This document shows, one piece after another, positions 1 to 7,482 of a DNA stretch of 14,458 nucleotides. Below the pieces are notes generated by a model. It searched no databases. It was not told where the DNA came from and saw only the letters and a list, made by a program, of their open reading frames with translations. The DNA comes from JBMYZL01 sp965661765 (GTDB taxonomy: Bacteria > Bacteroidota > Bacteroidia > Flavobacteriales_D > Sanyastnellaceae), in contig CBFIFE010000061.1 of the NCBI GenBank assembly GCA_965661765.1, forward strand, positions 1-14,458, given 5' to 3'. Positions within the stretch are counted from its first letter, which is position 1; each line of letters opens with the position of its first letter. A program made the position numbers and the translations under genes.

Positions 1-1
1 C

Positions 2-1747
2 GAATGGGACTTGACAGAAAAACCCCGTTTCAAACGATTGGACCGCATTTCAAAGAAATTTCCCATTGACACCTCAACGGTGGTGGTTTTCAATCCACTT
101 GGGGGCGCCATCTCCATCCTTGTTCCATATGGTGCGGCGAAAGGGAACGTAGAGGTCACCGTGAACAATGCCATTGAAGCGCCTTTCTTTTCTACCAAAT
201 CCTTCGATGTCACCGCCGACTCCGCTGCGGAATTGGACAAGCCCGCTCCGTGGGCGGTGTTTGAGTCTGAGAATGTCATGTACACCGTGCCTGTGCACAC
301 CATCGAGGACGCACCGGATGAGCTCATGGCCAACCTTCAAAATTGGGAGACGGCGCTTCGAGGCGTCAACTCGATCATGGCGCGTGAAATCATTCCCGAC
401 AAGCACACGATGTACATGATTTCAGATTTGATCATTCGTGCGCCAGCATTCTCCATCGGGTACCCCATGTCGAATTCCCCATTGGACTACATTGACCCCA
501 ATGCCCCGGCGTATTTCATGAACGGTCCGGGGCCGGACGATGAGGTCAATTTTCACGAAACCGGACATGCGCTTGCGATGTCGAAGTTTCCCGGTGAAAT
601 TGAAGCACTGGTGAATTTGCCCTACATCATGGCCATGAACCACGGTCTGGGTGAGGAATTGAACGAGGCCGTTCTCTACAGCTTTGTGCCGAATACATTT
701 GACGTGGACAAGACGGCCACGCACCGAATGATGTCCGATTCCTTTGGCGGCGAGCGGGACATCTCCAACACGACAACCGATGAAGTGCGCTATCAACATC
801 GGGGGTATGGTCATTATTTTGAGATGGTCAACATCATGGGCTGGTGTCCCCTGCGCAATTTTTGGCAGTCTGAATATTTGGATTTCCTCGAGGGGATTGA
901 TCACGGGATCAATGGCCAAAACATTGACAGCCGCATCCTGAGGTTGTCACTCGCCGCTCAAGCCGATTTGCGCCCTTTGTTCCACGTTTACGGGATTCTT
1001 CCGCAAGATCCCGAATCCCTGCAGCAGGATTTCGAAAGCGCCGAGATCCTGCCATCACTGATTCTGTACAATCGCCTCCAATCGTATTTCGACCTCATCC
1101 CGCAAAATGCCACGGATTTTGAAGCGTATGCCCTGTCCGTTTACCCAAATCTCTACACGGATGGTCCCACAGCCGACCCGAATTATGGCGTGGGTTGGCA
1201 CTATCAGAAATCCTTGACCTACAACGCGGCGGAGGCAACAGAGCGGGTGGCGATTTTGCAAGACATCATCGCTGAGTACTATCCGAATGGGGCGCCAGAT
1301 GGCAGCGGTGACGTGGATGTCTGTTGCACATTGGATCCGCTCAGCGTCAGCATGGATGGCGGTGAGGTAACGGTTGCAGGAGGCGTTGAACCTTACGACA
1401 TCACCATCGACGATTCCGGAGAATTCCCGGTCGTGACGGTCATCGACTTCAATCAGTGCGCTGCGACCTACGACCCGATGAGCATCATGGATCGGGAGCG
1501 GGATGCAACCGAGATTGTGGTGTTCCCAAATCCTTCCACGGGCGACGTTCAGATTGATTTGGGCTCCATGCAGGAGGAAGTGACCATTACTGCATTTGAT
1601 GCCCAATCCCGCATGCTCGATTCGCGAACATTTCGAGGTGGTCGAACCGTCCAATACGAATTGCCGGAACCCGCGGGATTCTACCTCATCAAGCTGGACT
1701 TCGCTGGAGGAGCGTCGCAATCCTTTCGAATCCTTCGTGCCTTGTAA
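2..1747 (+). CDS. M60-like (enhancin/mucinase-type) zinc metallopeptidase with T9SS C-terminal sorting domain, 5' partial
   Basis: Probably a secreted or surface metalloprotease acting on glycoproteins, the usual target of M60 enzymes. The frame is open to the left edge and no signal peptide is present, so the true start lies outside. A TTG at 11 is used only for numbering. Seen: an N-terminal beta-rich stretch with GGAISILVP (about residues 31-39); S-I-G-Y-P at 148-152, an M60 landmark; the zinc motif H182-E-T-G-H186 followed by G-E-I-E (E196 or E198 as third ligand) and V-N-L-P-Y; an aromatic YGHYFEMVNIMGW helix; and DLRPLFHVYGI, resembling the conserved end of M60 domains. After a C-C pair near 438 comes a short segment with V-x-G-G-V-E-P-Y, reminiscent of SprB repeats. 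Residues 501-578 form a type A T9SS tail starting VVFPNPSTG and ending in GFYLIKLDF and a basic terminus. Export by Sec then T9SS is inferred. The family call is firm, the substrate unknown. Confidence 0.85.
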   Translation, partial: EWDLTEKPRFKRLDRISKKFPIDTSTVVVFNPLGGAISILVPYGAAKGNVEVTVNNAIEAPFFSTKSFDVTADSAAELDKPAPWAVFESENVMYTVPVHTIEDAPDELMANLQNWETALRGVNSIMAREIIPDKHTMYMISDLIIRAPAFSIGYPMSNSPLDYIDPNAPAYFMNGPGPDDEVNFHETGHALAMSKFPGEIEALVNLPYIMAMNHGLGEELNEAVLYSFVPNTFDVDKTATHRMMSDSFGGERDISNTTTDEVRYQHRGYGHYFEMVNIMGWCPLRNFWQSEYLDFLEGIDHGINGQNIDSRILRLSLAAQADLRPLFHVYGILPQDPESLQQDFESAEILPSLILYNRLQSYFDLIPQNATDFEAYALSVYPNLYTDGPTADPNYGVGWHYQKSLTYNAAEATERVAILQDIIAEYYPNGAPDGSGDVDVCCTLDPLSVSMDGGEVTVAGGVEPYDITIDDSGEFPVVTVIDFNQCAATYDPMSIMDRERDATEIVVFPNPSTGDVQIDLGSMQEEVTITAFDAQSRMLDSRTFRGGRTVQYELPEPAGFYLIKLDFAGGASQSFRILRAL

Positions 1748-1817
1748 CACTTCGTCGGCGCCGCACCCAGGTCATTCATCATGCTTCCGGAGGGACGCTC
1801 ACATTGGCACACCTTCA

Positions 1818-1833
1818 ACCCGAAAAAACGGGT
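1818..1833. terminator. Small hairpin between convergent genes (possible weak terminator)
   Basis: A perfect 5-bp stem ACCCG/CGGGT encloses a loop of six A. It lies between the end of the metallopeptidase gene and the end of the minus-strand Fic remnant. There is no T tract on the plus strand after it, so a role in termination is only a positional guess. Confidence 0.2.
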
Positions 1834-1870
1834 GGCGAGGAATTCACCATCCCCACAGCCGAGATCCCCA

Positions 1871-2221
1871 TCAATCAACGGCGGCAAAAAGCCTGACAAG
1901 GGCATCGTTGACGTAGTAGTTTGGTCGGCCGATCCGGACTTTGCTCAGGATTCCGATGGAGACGAGCTGTTCCAGTTGATTGCGGGCAGTCACCGCGGAA
2001 ATGCCCATTTCACCCGCGAAGAAATTGATTTTTGTGTAGGGGTGTTTGAACAGGGTGTTGATGAGGTCTTGGCTGATGCGGACGCGCTGAAGCAAGTCGC
2101 AGCAAATCGGCTTGTTCTGGTTGATGTAGCGACTGTGGTAGAGGATGGGTTGGTTCAATAGCCCGAGATAGACCCAATTGAAGTGGTCGGATCCAGCTGG
2201 ACGCGATGGGATTGACGCCAT
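1871..2221 (-). pseudogene. Fic-family protein remnant (C-terminal part only, with internal deletion)
   Basis: The 116-codon frame has the signature of the C-terminal half of Fic/DOC proteins from about residue 14: LLNQPILYHSRYI, then SQDLINTLFKHPYTKI, then a winged-helix-like segment (MGISAVTARNQLEQL, GRPNYYVND). The catalytic Fic domain with its HxFxDGNGR-type loop is absent, and no such motif was seen nearby. In intact family members a helical stretch of very roughly 60-70 residues separates the LYxSRYI...LLQxVR helix from the LFxHPYTKI wing. Here LLQRVRI runs directly into SQDLINTLF, so an in-frame deletion is inferred. The first 13 residues do not resemble Fic. It therefore cannot AMPylate; at most it would make a small DNA-binding-like protein. 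A short live regulator is the alternative, but decay is more likely next to the IS remnant. Confidence 0.65.
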
Positions 2222-2321
2222 GGATTTTGCAGGCAGCCATGAACGGGCAGATCATGGCGATGCCGCGGAGGATGACCGCCACGGCCTTCGTGCCGGACTT
2301 CCCCGCTTCGATTTGGGCATC
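2193..2321 (-). mobile_element. Probable IS66-family transposase C-terminal remnant
   Basis: In a minus-strand frame different from both neighbours, about 43 codons read like the end of IS66 transposases: a helix GTKAVAVILRGIAMICPFMA followed by A-C-K-I-H-G-V-N-P and a tryptophan. The family typically ends with A-x-I-Y-S-L/F-x-x-T-C-K-L-x-G-V-N-P and then a tryptophan- or tyrosine-leucine motif. The fragment has no start of its own, is not bounded by visible inverted repeats, begins where the upstream gene stops and runs into the start of the Fic remnant. The similarity is from memory and short. A chance out-of-frame resemblance is possible. Confidence 0.33.
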
Positions 2322-3358
2322 TACCGCCGTTGTGCCGGATCGGGCATTTCGAAACAAATGGGGACGAGCGGATCGTGGTTCTTGGCGTCCAGCAGAACGA
2401 TGCCGCGAACGGTTTTTTCGAGGTAGAAAGGGGAGGAGTGGAGAGACCAAATTTGGTCCAAACGCAGGCCCCACACATCCCCCGCCACGAGCTCAGCCTG
2501 TCGCTTCGTGAACCCGATCAGTTCCCCCGTCTCCAAGTCCACCTTCGGAATCTTGACGGTCTTGGTCATCCGCTGCGCCACCGACTGCAACGGAATCTCG
2601 GCGCCCTTTGTGCCCTCAGGCCCCAGCTCGAAGCAACGAATCGCGCCTTGACCGAGATCGCGGAACAATGCGGCCAGCAGCTCGAATGCTGCACCTGCGG
2701 GTTCGTCATCGCGCAGCCGCAAAATGTGTTCTGTGACCACTTGATATTCAGGCGCATCAGGCCCCACGGCCCGCTTCATCTCGGCGCAGGCGTACGGTTT
2801 GAAGCCCAAGAATTCGCCAGAGCCGCTTGTGAGCGCAGCCGCGAGGCCGATTTCTTGAACCTCGATGCGCAAGCCGACACCCGGCTCGTAATGCCAAGTT
2901 TCATTGAACGCCAGACCGTCAAACGGGCCTTCCTCACACACTTCCGCGACGGTGGGCTCAGGGTTCAACCCCAGCAAATCCATCGTCCCCCAATCGTCGA
3001 TGACCTCCGATTCCGGGCGGCGGTACATGCCAGGCGCCACACGTTTGGCCGGCGGATGAGCCGCGCCCACCCCAGCCAGCATCGCCCGCAACGGCAACCC
3101 CCAAGGAACCTGCGCGGCATGCCAAGCGGCCACGTCCATCACTTCGGTGATCGGCTTGTCGCGCTTGCGGACCGTCGAAAATACCCCTTCGGCAATGGCC
3201 GGCGCGAGGGATTCAGCGGGTGGCTTGGCGAACAAAAACGCCCCGTCCGTTGCCTCGACAAATTCCAGCGGAAGCGTGTACGAACGAACAAGGGTGTCGC
3301 TGCCGCAAACCTGCAAGGTCTGTGCAACGGCGAGGCTGACCATCAAGAGCTGTTTCAC
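2321..3358 (-). CDS. Exported protein with two similar halves, tentatively GldN/PorN-like
   Basis: A 345-residue product from the GTG at 3358. That start is preferred because it gives M-K-Q-L-L followed by a hydrophobic stretch, a plausible signal peptide, and because a promoter-like element lies just upstream. A TTG at 3415 or an ATG at 3343 are alternatives. Two C-terminal-type segments about 149 residues apart look alike: residues 149-194 (AFNETWHYEPG, LRIEVQEIGLA, then F-x-x-Y-x-x-x-E-M) and 298-338 (RLDQIWSLHSS, LEKTVRGIVLL, then I-C-F-E-M). The pattern of an acidic residue plus W, then [VL]-R-I-x-x-I-x-x-A, then an aromatic segment resembles GldN/PorN, a periplasmic partner of the T9SS motor complex. 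The match is loose and no gldK-gldL-gldM neighbours are present, so a paralogue or unrelated periplasmic protein is quite possible. The gene is divergent from the lipoprotein gene at 3565. Confidence 0.6.
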   Translation of the reverse strand: MKQLLMVSLAVAQTLQVCGSDTLVRSYTLPLEFVEATDGAFLFAKPPAESLAPAIAEGVFSTVRKRDKPITEVMDVAAWHAAQVPWGLPLRAMLAGVGAAHPPAKRVAPGMYRRPESEVIDDWGTMDLLGLNPEPTVAEVCEEGPFDGLAFNETWHYEPGVGLRIEVQEIGLAAALTSGSGEFLGFKPYACAEMKRAVGPDAPEYQVVTEHILRLRDDEPAGAAFELLAALFRDLGQGAIRCFELGPEGTKGAEIPLQSVAQRMTKTVKIPKVDLETGELIGFTKRQAELVAGDVWGLRLDQIWSLHSSPFYLEKTVRGIVLLDAKNHDPLVPICFEMPDPAQRR

Positions 3359-3383
3359 TTTCTTGGGGGGTTTGGCTTCAATA

Positions 3384-3415
3384 CAAACAATAACGACAGC
3401 ACAATGATAGTGCAA
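3384..3415 (-). promoter_or_regulatory. Candidate Bacteroidetes-type promoter for the minus-strand exported-protein gene
   Basis: Read on the minus strand there is TTG, a 19-nt gap, then TTATTGTTTG, an imperfect version of the TTTG-N19-TAnnTTTG promoter. It would start transcription roughly 20 nt before the GTG at 3358, which is a further reason to reject the upstream TTG start. The -7 element has one extra base compared with consensus. Confidence 0.3.
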
Positions 3416-3564
3416 TCGTTCGGGCTGTCCCGCCTTGAAAGGTGGGGGTTCATGCCAAACATCAAACGCGCCGGCTCAGTTTTTTTGACGCTCTGCTTTT
3501 TCGAGGGGGTGGAGTCCAGTCTTCAGGCTTGAACTACTTTCGAATCCCGAACGAACATGTGGAC

Positions 3565-4620
3565 ATGTTGAAAATCCTCCCCCTTCTCGCCTGCCTCATG
3601 GTCGCGGGCTGCAAGCGCTTCGAATCCGTCGTCGAAACCGGAGACATTTCGCCGCTCGTGGCTTCGACGATCGAGCCCTTGCCGGCGGCGCCCGATTACG
3701 GCGACGAACGGGCGTGGGCGGCCCTGCCGTGGGTGGAAGACGAGGCCGATCGGTTGCCCGCGGGCCGCACGGTGGCCGACGGTCCTGGTACGGCCGACGT
3801 GTTCTACCTGCACCCGACGATGTACGAGGACGGCAAGGCTTGGAACGCCGCGGTGGACAGTTCGGCACTTAACGCGGTCGTTGACGCGTGGCCTGTCCGA
3901 CACCAAGCGTCCATTTTCAACGGTGCCGGCCGCGTCTTCGCGCCCCGCTACCGCCAGGCCCACATTCGGGTGTTTTCGATTGGCGATTCGCTGAGTGAGG
4001 CGGCGCTGGGTTTGGCCTACCAAGATGTGCGCGGAGCTTTTCAGCACTTCCTCGAAAACTGGGACGAAGGTCGCCCGCTTGTGATTGCGTCGCACAGCCA
4101 GGGCAGCTGGCATGCCCGGTGGTTGCTGCAAGAGTTTTTCGACGGCAAGCCGCTCGCCGACCGCCTCGTCGTCGCCTACATGCCCGGCATGGACGTGTAC
4201 GCCTCAGATTTTCAAGCGTTGCAGCCGTGCAAGTCCTCGGAAGACGTCTCTTGTTTCTGTTCTTGGATGTCGTACGGAACCGGTTATCTGCCGGCCTGGC
4301 TCGGCGAGAAGGCGGAGCGCCCGGCGGCCATTCATCCTGTGACGTGGACGGCAGAGCCCGAGCAGCCGAGCTTGAAGTCGGAGCACCTTGGAGCCGTCCG
4401 GGAATCCTTCCGCAACAAGAATCCGGGGAGCATCACGGCCACCCTCGTGTCGGAAGGGGTGCTGTGGGTCGACCCGCCGCACATTCCCCTCGTCGGCCGG
4501 TCGATTCATCGCGAGAATTGGCATGTGGGGGATTTCAATTTGTTTTGGCCCAACGTCCGGGAAAACGTGCACACGCGCCTCGAGGCCTTCGGCAATCCTG
4601 AGGCGGCAAAACGCCCCTGA
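3565..4620 (+). CDS. DUF3089 family alpha/beta-hydrolase-like lipoprotein
   Basis: A 351-residue protein with the hallmarks of the DUF3089 family, predicted serine hydrolases of unknown substrate. The ATG at 3565 is chosen over earlier in-frame starts because it begins a clean lipoprotein signal: MLKILPLLACLMVAGC with the lipidated Cys at 16. The protein should be anchored in a membrane facing the periplasm or outside. Family landmarks in order: A-D-V-F-Y-L-H-P-T-M-Y, FNGAGRVFAPRYRQA, L-A-Y-x-D-V-x-x-A-F, the nucleophile elbow S-H-S178-Q-G-S, V-V-A-Y-M-P-G, a cysteine-rich stretch C-x(7)-C-x-C, and a C-terminal W-H320-V-G-D-F-N-L-F-W block. S178 and H320 are the likely catalytic Ser and His. 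Its promoter was not clearly seen; TACTTTCG at 3535-3542 is one mismatch from a -7 element but lacks a -33 partner. It stands alone as a transcription unit. Confidence 0.85.
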   Translation: MLKILPLLACLMVAGCKRFESVVETGDISPLVASTIEPLPAAPDYGDERAWAALPWVEDEADRLPAGRTVADGPGTADVFYLHPTMYEDGKAWNAAVDSSALNAVVDAWPVRHQASIFNGAGRVFAPRYRQAHIRVFSIGDSLSEAALGLAYQDVRGAFQHFLENWDEGRPLVIASHSQGSWHARWLLQEFFDGKPLADRLVVAYMPGMDVYASDFQALQPCKSSEDVSCFCSWMSYGTGYLPAWLGEKAERPAAIHPVTWTAEPEQPSLKSEHLGAVRESFRNKNPGSITATLVSEGVLWVDPPHIPLVGRSIHRENWHVGDFNLFWPNVRENVHTRLEAFGNPEAAKRP

Positions 4621-4737
4621 GGCCCCTTCGACGACTCCGCCGGCTGCGGCGTCCAAGCCGAATCGCCAGGCCGAATCCAGAAGTGACCATATTCTATTAG
4701 GTAAAACTGGCGGCTTTCCAATAACTTTCCAGGTTCC

Positions 4738-7482
4738 ATGAACCGCACTGAACTTCAAGCCGCATTTCTTCGCGAGTGGCCCGTCGAGCGCGTCGAGCGA
4801 ATGACCCTCGAGGAGTACTCGAACCGGGACCAAGACTCATTCACCTATTGGTTGGAGTTCAAGACCCAACAGCTTGGGAGCATCAAAGGGGGGAGCTCCC
4901 TGAAGTTCAAAGTGTACAACCGCAAGAACCGCGAAGCGGGGCCACCGAAGGCCACGTGGAAAACCGACGGCGTGCATGCGTGGCATGGCGAACTCGGCGA
5001 CACCCCAGAAGCGGCGTTTGAAAAGGTGAAGCCGGAGATCTTGAACGTCATCCGGGCAGGCCAGGCGGTGGATTTGGAGGCCATTTCGAACAACACCTTT
5101 TTTGGGCCAGCGTTGAAATGGAAAATCGCGGCGATGTACAACCCGGAGGCGATTTATCCGGTGTTCAAGTTGGGTTTGGCGGTACGCCTGATTTCCTTTC
5201 TTCAACCCAGCGCCCCGCAACCTTCCAGCCTTATGGAAGCCCAGCAACAGCTGAGCCAATGGCTTGAACCGGGGCCAGCAGGCGTCCAACGATTCCACGA
5301 AGTGATGGCGGTTGCCTCGCGTGACGAACGCTTTGAAGGAGCAAACCGAGAGTTGCGGGACGACCATCCAGACCTCGATTTGTTGTGTCCCGAGATGGGG
5401 CAGAAGTGGCTGTCCGTTCCTCAGGAGGAACATTGGTCCGCGGCCTTGCAGTTTTGCCATCATTTGTTGCAGGGCTTAGGGGCTCAGCCAGACGATCCGC
5501 GGGTGGTCATCCATTTGCGAGAAAGCGCCGGGCGTCAGCGATTCGCCCTCATCATCGGCGGCCAATTGTTGTACTCCCTCGAATGCAAACATGAGGTGGA
5601 GGGCCAATGCGTGCATCGGTTTCAAATCCCCGAAGCTGTTGATGCGCTTCCGCCACCGCTTGAGCGCTGCAGCGATTTCATTCCTTCGACCGGGTCCGGT
5701 CAAATGGTCATTGCCCCCGCATCCGCCATCGACGTGCAATGGAGGGACTGGGCTTTGGAGTTGGCGCGCGCGGAATGGAATCGGGTGTCGAGCTCACCCC
5801 ACAGGCGAGAGCATCTTGCGTTTTTGCAGGATGTCATTTCAGACCTTGATCTGCATTGGGCATTCATCGAATATGTTCGCGCGCCACTCGAGGTGAAGAT
5901 CAAAGAGGTGTACAAGCGGCTTCTTGTTGTGCGTGGCATTGAAGATGAACTTTACAAGTGGCAAATCTTCAAGAAGTTCAGTGCTGGCTGGAACCTCGAG
6001 GCCAAGGATTTCGGGGAGATGCAGGAAGTGATGAAGTTCGACAACCTCATGCATTCCACAGCGCATTCGTTCTGGAAGTTGTTGTGGCAGGACCCGGAGG
6101 AAGCGCGCGCCTACTTCCGCATGATTCTCGACGGTGACACCGCCATCGAAAACCGTCTTGACCGCGCCCACGCCGAAAGCCACGCACTTCTCCAAGCGCG
6201 CCGCCCGGAGTGGAAATCTTCTGCGCAAGATGAGCGCACGCTGTCTGTGATTTGGTCCGCCCTGGATCTTGCGCACCACGCTCCTTACAAGTCCAGTTTC
6301 TACAAGGCGTATTGTCAACACGCGGGCATCCAGCCGGCAAAGCCGCGCCGGGCGTACACTCACTACCTGCAGTTGCTCGATGCGTTCATTGCCGCGCAGG
6401 TGCAGTCGGATCAGGTGTTGCTGTCTTTGCACGCGGAAGCGCTGGGGCCGCTGGCGGAGTTGGCAGATCCGTCGCATCATCTGCTGGCGCAAAACATTTG
6501 GTACAAGGTCTTGGACCAAACCTGGAGTCGCATGCCCGATAAATCCCCTCAACCCGAAGTCCAGGCTCAAACGTTCGAGAAAAAGGGCGAGCTGGATTTG
6601 GCCTGCCTCGAGGACAGCTTTCTCGACGAAGTCACCCAGCGTACAATTCTGACCGCCCTAGAGGTGAAAAAAAATGTGATTCTGCAAGGCCCGCCAGGCA
6701 CAGGCAAGACCTTTGTCGCCCGGCGGCTTGCCTATGCGCTGATGGGCGGAAAGCACGACGATCGCGTCACCACCGTCCAATTCCACCAGAGCTTCAGCTA
6801 CGAGGACTTCATCCAGGGCTTCCGGCCCAACGAGGAAAAGGGGTTCGAACGCCGAGATGGCGTGTTTTTCCGATTTTGTGAGCGGGCACGGCAACGACCC
6901 GACCTCGACCATTTCTTCATCATCGATGAGATCAATCGAGGAAACCTGTCCAAGATTTTCGGGGAGCTCATGATGTTGATTGAGGCCGACAAGCGCGGGC
7001 CAGAGCATCAGGTCGAGTTGACTTACAGCGGGGAGGGGGAGCGGTTCAGCATCCCGGCGAACGTTTACATGATCGGGACGATGAACACCGCGGACCGTTC
7101 GCTTGCGATGGTGGATTATGCGCTGCGACGGCGGTTTGCCTTCTTCGATTTGCAGCCCCAGTTCACAGACCGACAAACGGGCAAACCCAACCCCAAACTT
7201 CGCGACCACCTTCTCAACCGAATCGGCATCTCTGCCGACCTCACGGCCAACATCCTTCGCCGGATGACGGCCCTCAACGCGGCGATCCAAGCGGACCCAA
7301 ACCTCGGCCAAGGTTTCGAGATTGGCCACAGTTACTTTTGCGATAAGCCCGCCCACATGTCGGAGATGGAGTGGTACGAGCTCATCATCGCGCACGAGGT
7401 GGGGCCGCAGTTGCGGGAGTTTTGGTTTGACAACAAGCAAGAGGCCGAAGGCCAAATCAAGGCTTTGCGCCTGACCTCATGA
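4738..7482 (+). CDS. mcrB: McrB-like GTPase subunit of a modification-dependent restriction system, extended N-terminus
   Basis: A 914-residue AAA+ protein, the motor and DNA-recognition subunit that hydrolyses GTP and works with McrC. AAA+ motifs sit at the C-terminal end: Walker A G651-P-P-G-T-G-K-T658, Walker B I-I-D730-E731-I-N-R, the McrB signature M782-N-T-A-D-R-S788 (linked to GTP rather than ATP use), then D-Y-A-L-R-R-R-F with candidate arginine fingers. About 640 residues precede the motor, against roughly 160-170 in the E. coli enzyme. They begin with a block seen in other long McrB-like proteins (MTLEEYSN, SFTYWLEF, LGSIKGGSSLKFKVY, about 20-60) and include a helical section with E-L-Y-K-W near 405. 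No known reader domain was recognised. The ATG at 4738 is the first in frame after a 117-nt gap. TAACTTTC at 4722-4729 resembles a -7 box without a clear -33. Its stop overlaps mcrC by ATGA. Confidence 0.93.
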   Translation: MNRTELQAAFLREWPVERVERMTLEEYSNRDQDSFTYWLEFKTQQLGSIKGGSSLKFKVYNRKNREAGPPKATWKTDGVHAWHGELGDTPEAAFEKVKPEILNVIRAGQAVDLEAISNNTFFGPALKWKIAAMYNPEAIYPVFKLGLAVRLISFLQPSAPQPSSLMEAQQQLSQWLEPGPAGVQRFHEVMAVASRDERFEGANRELRDDHPDLDLLCPEMGQKWLSVPQEEHWSAALQFCHHLLQGLGAQPDDPRVVIHLRESAGRQRFALIIGGQLLYSLECKHEVEGQCVHRFQIPEAVDALPPPLERCSDFIPSTGSGQMVIAPASAIDVQWRDWALELARAEWNRVSSSPHRREHLAFLQDVISDLDLHWAFIEYVRAPLEVKIKEVYKRLLVVRGIEDELYKWQIFKKFSAGWNLEAKDFGEMQEVMKFDNLMHSTAHSFWKLLWQDPEEARAYFRMILDGDTAIENRLDRAHAESHALLQARRPEWKSSAQDERTLSVIWSALDLAHHAPYKSSFYKAYCQHAGIQPAKPRRAYTHYLQLLDAFIAAQVQSDQVLLSLHAEALGPLAELADPSHHLLAQNIWYKVLDQTWSRMPDKSPQPEVQAQTFEKKGELDLACLEDSFLDEVTQRTILTALEVKKNVILQGPPGTGKTFVARRLAYALMGGKHDDRVTTVQFHQSFSYEDFIQGFRPNEEKGFERRDGVFFRFCERARQRPDLDHFFIIDEINRGNLSKIFGELMMLIEADKRGPEHQVELTYSGEGERFSIPANVYMIGTMNTADRSLAMVDYALRRRFAFFDLQPQFTDRQTGKPNPKLRDHLLNRIGISADLTANILRRMTALNAAIQADPNLGQGFEIGHSYFCDKPAHMSEMEWYELIIAHEVGPQLREFWFDNKQEAEGQIKALRLTS

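Noticed and set aside
3359..3415. TTG-initiated extension of the minus-strand exported protein
   Set aside because: The extension overlaps the candidate promoter and would place charged residues before the signal peptide. The GTG at 3358 fits better.
2330..3532. 400-codon plus-strand open frame antisense to the exported-protein gene
   Set aside because: Its translation is rich in Arg, His and Gln without hydrophobic core patterns. The minus-strand reading has a signal peptide, an internal repeat and a promoter-like element, so this is the shadow frame.
3442..3564. 41-codon upstream extension of the DUF3089 gene
   Set aside because: It would bury the lipoprotein signal peptide that starts at the ATG at 3565; the extra residues look like untranslated sequence.
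4119..4601. 160-codon plus-strand frame inside the DUF3089 gene
   Set aside because: An arginine-rich out-of-frame shadow in GC-rich DNA; the overlapping frame has clear family motifs.
6252..6652. Extra open frames inside mcrB (nested gene such as a short McrB form)
   Set aside because: They are out of frame, Arg/Cys-rich and lack family motifs. An internal in-frame start like that of E. coli McrBs was not evident either.
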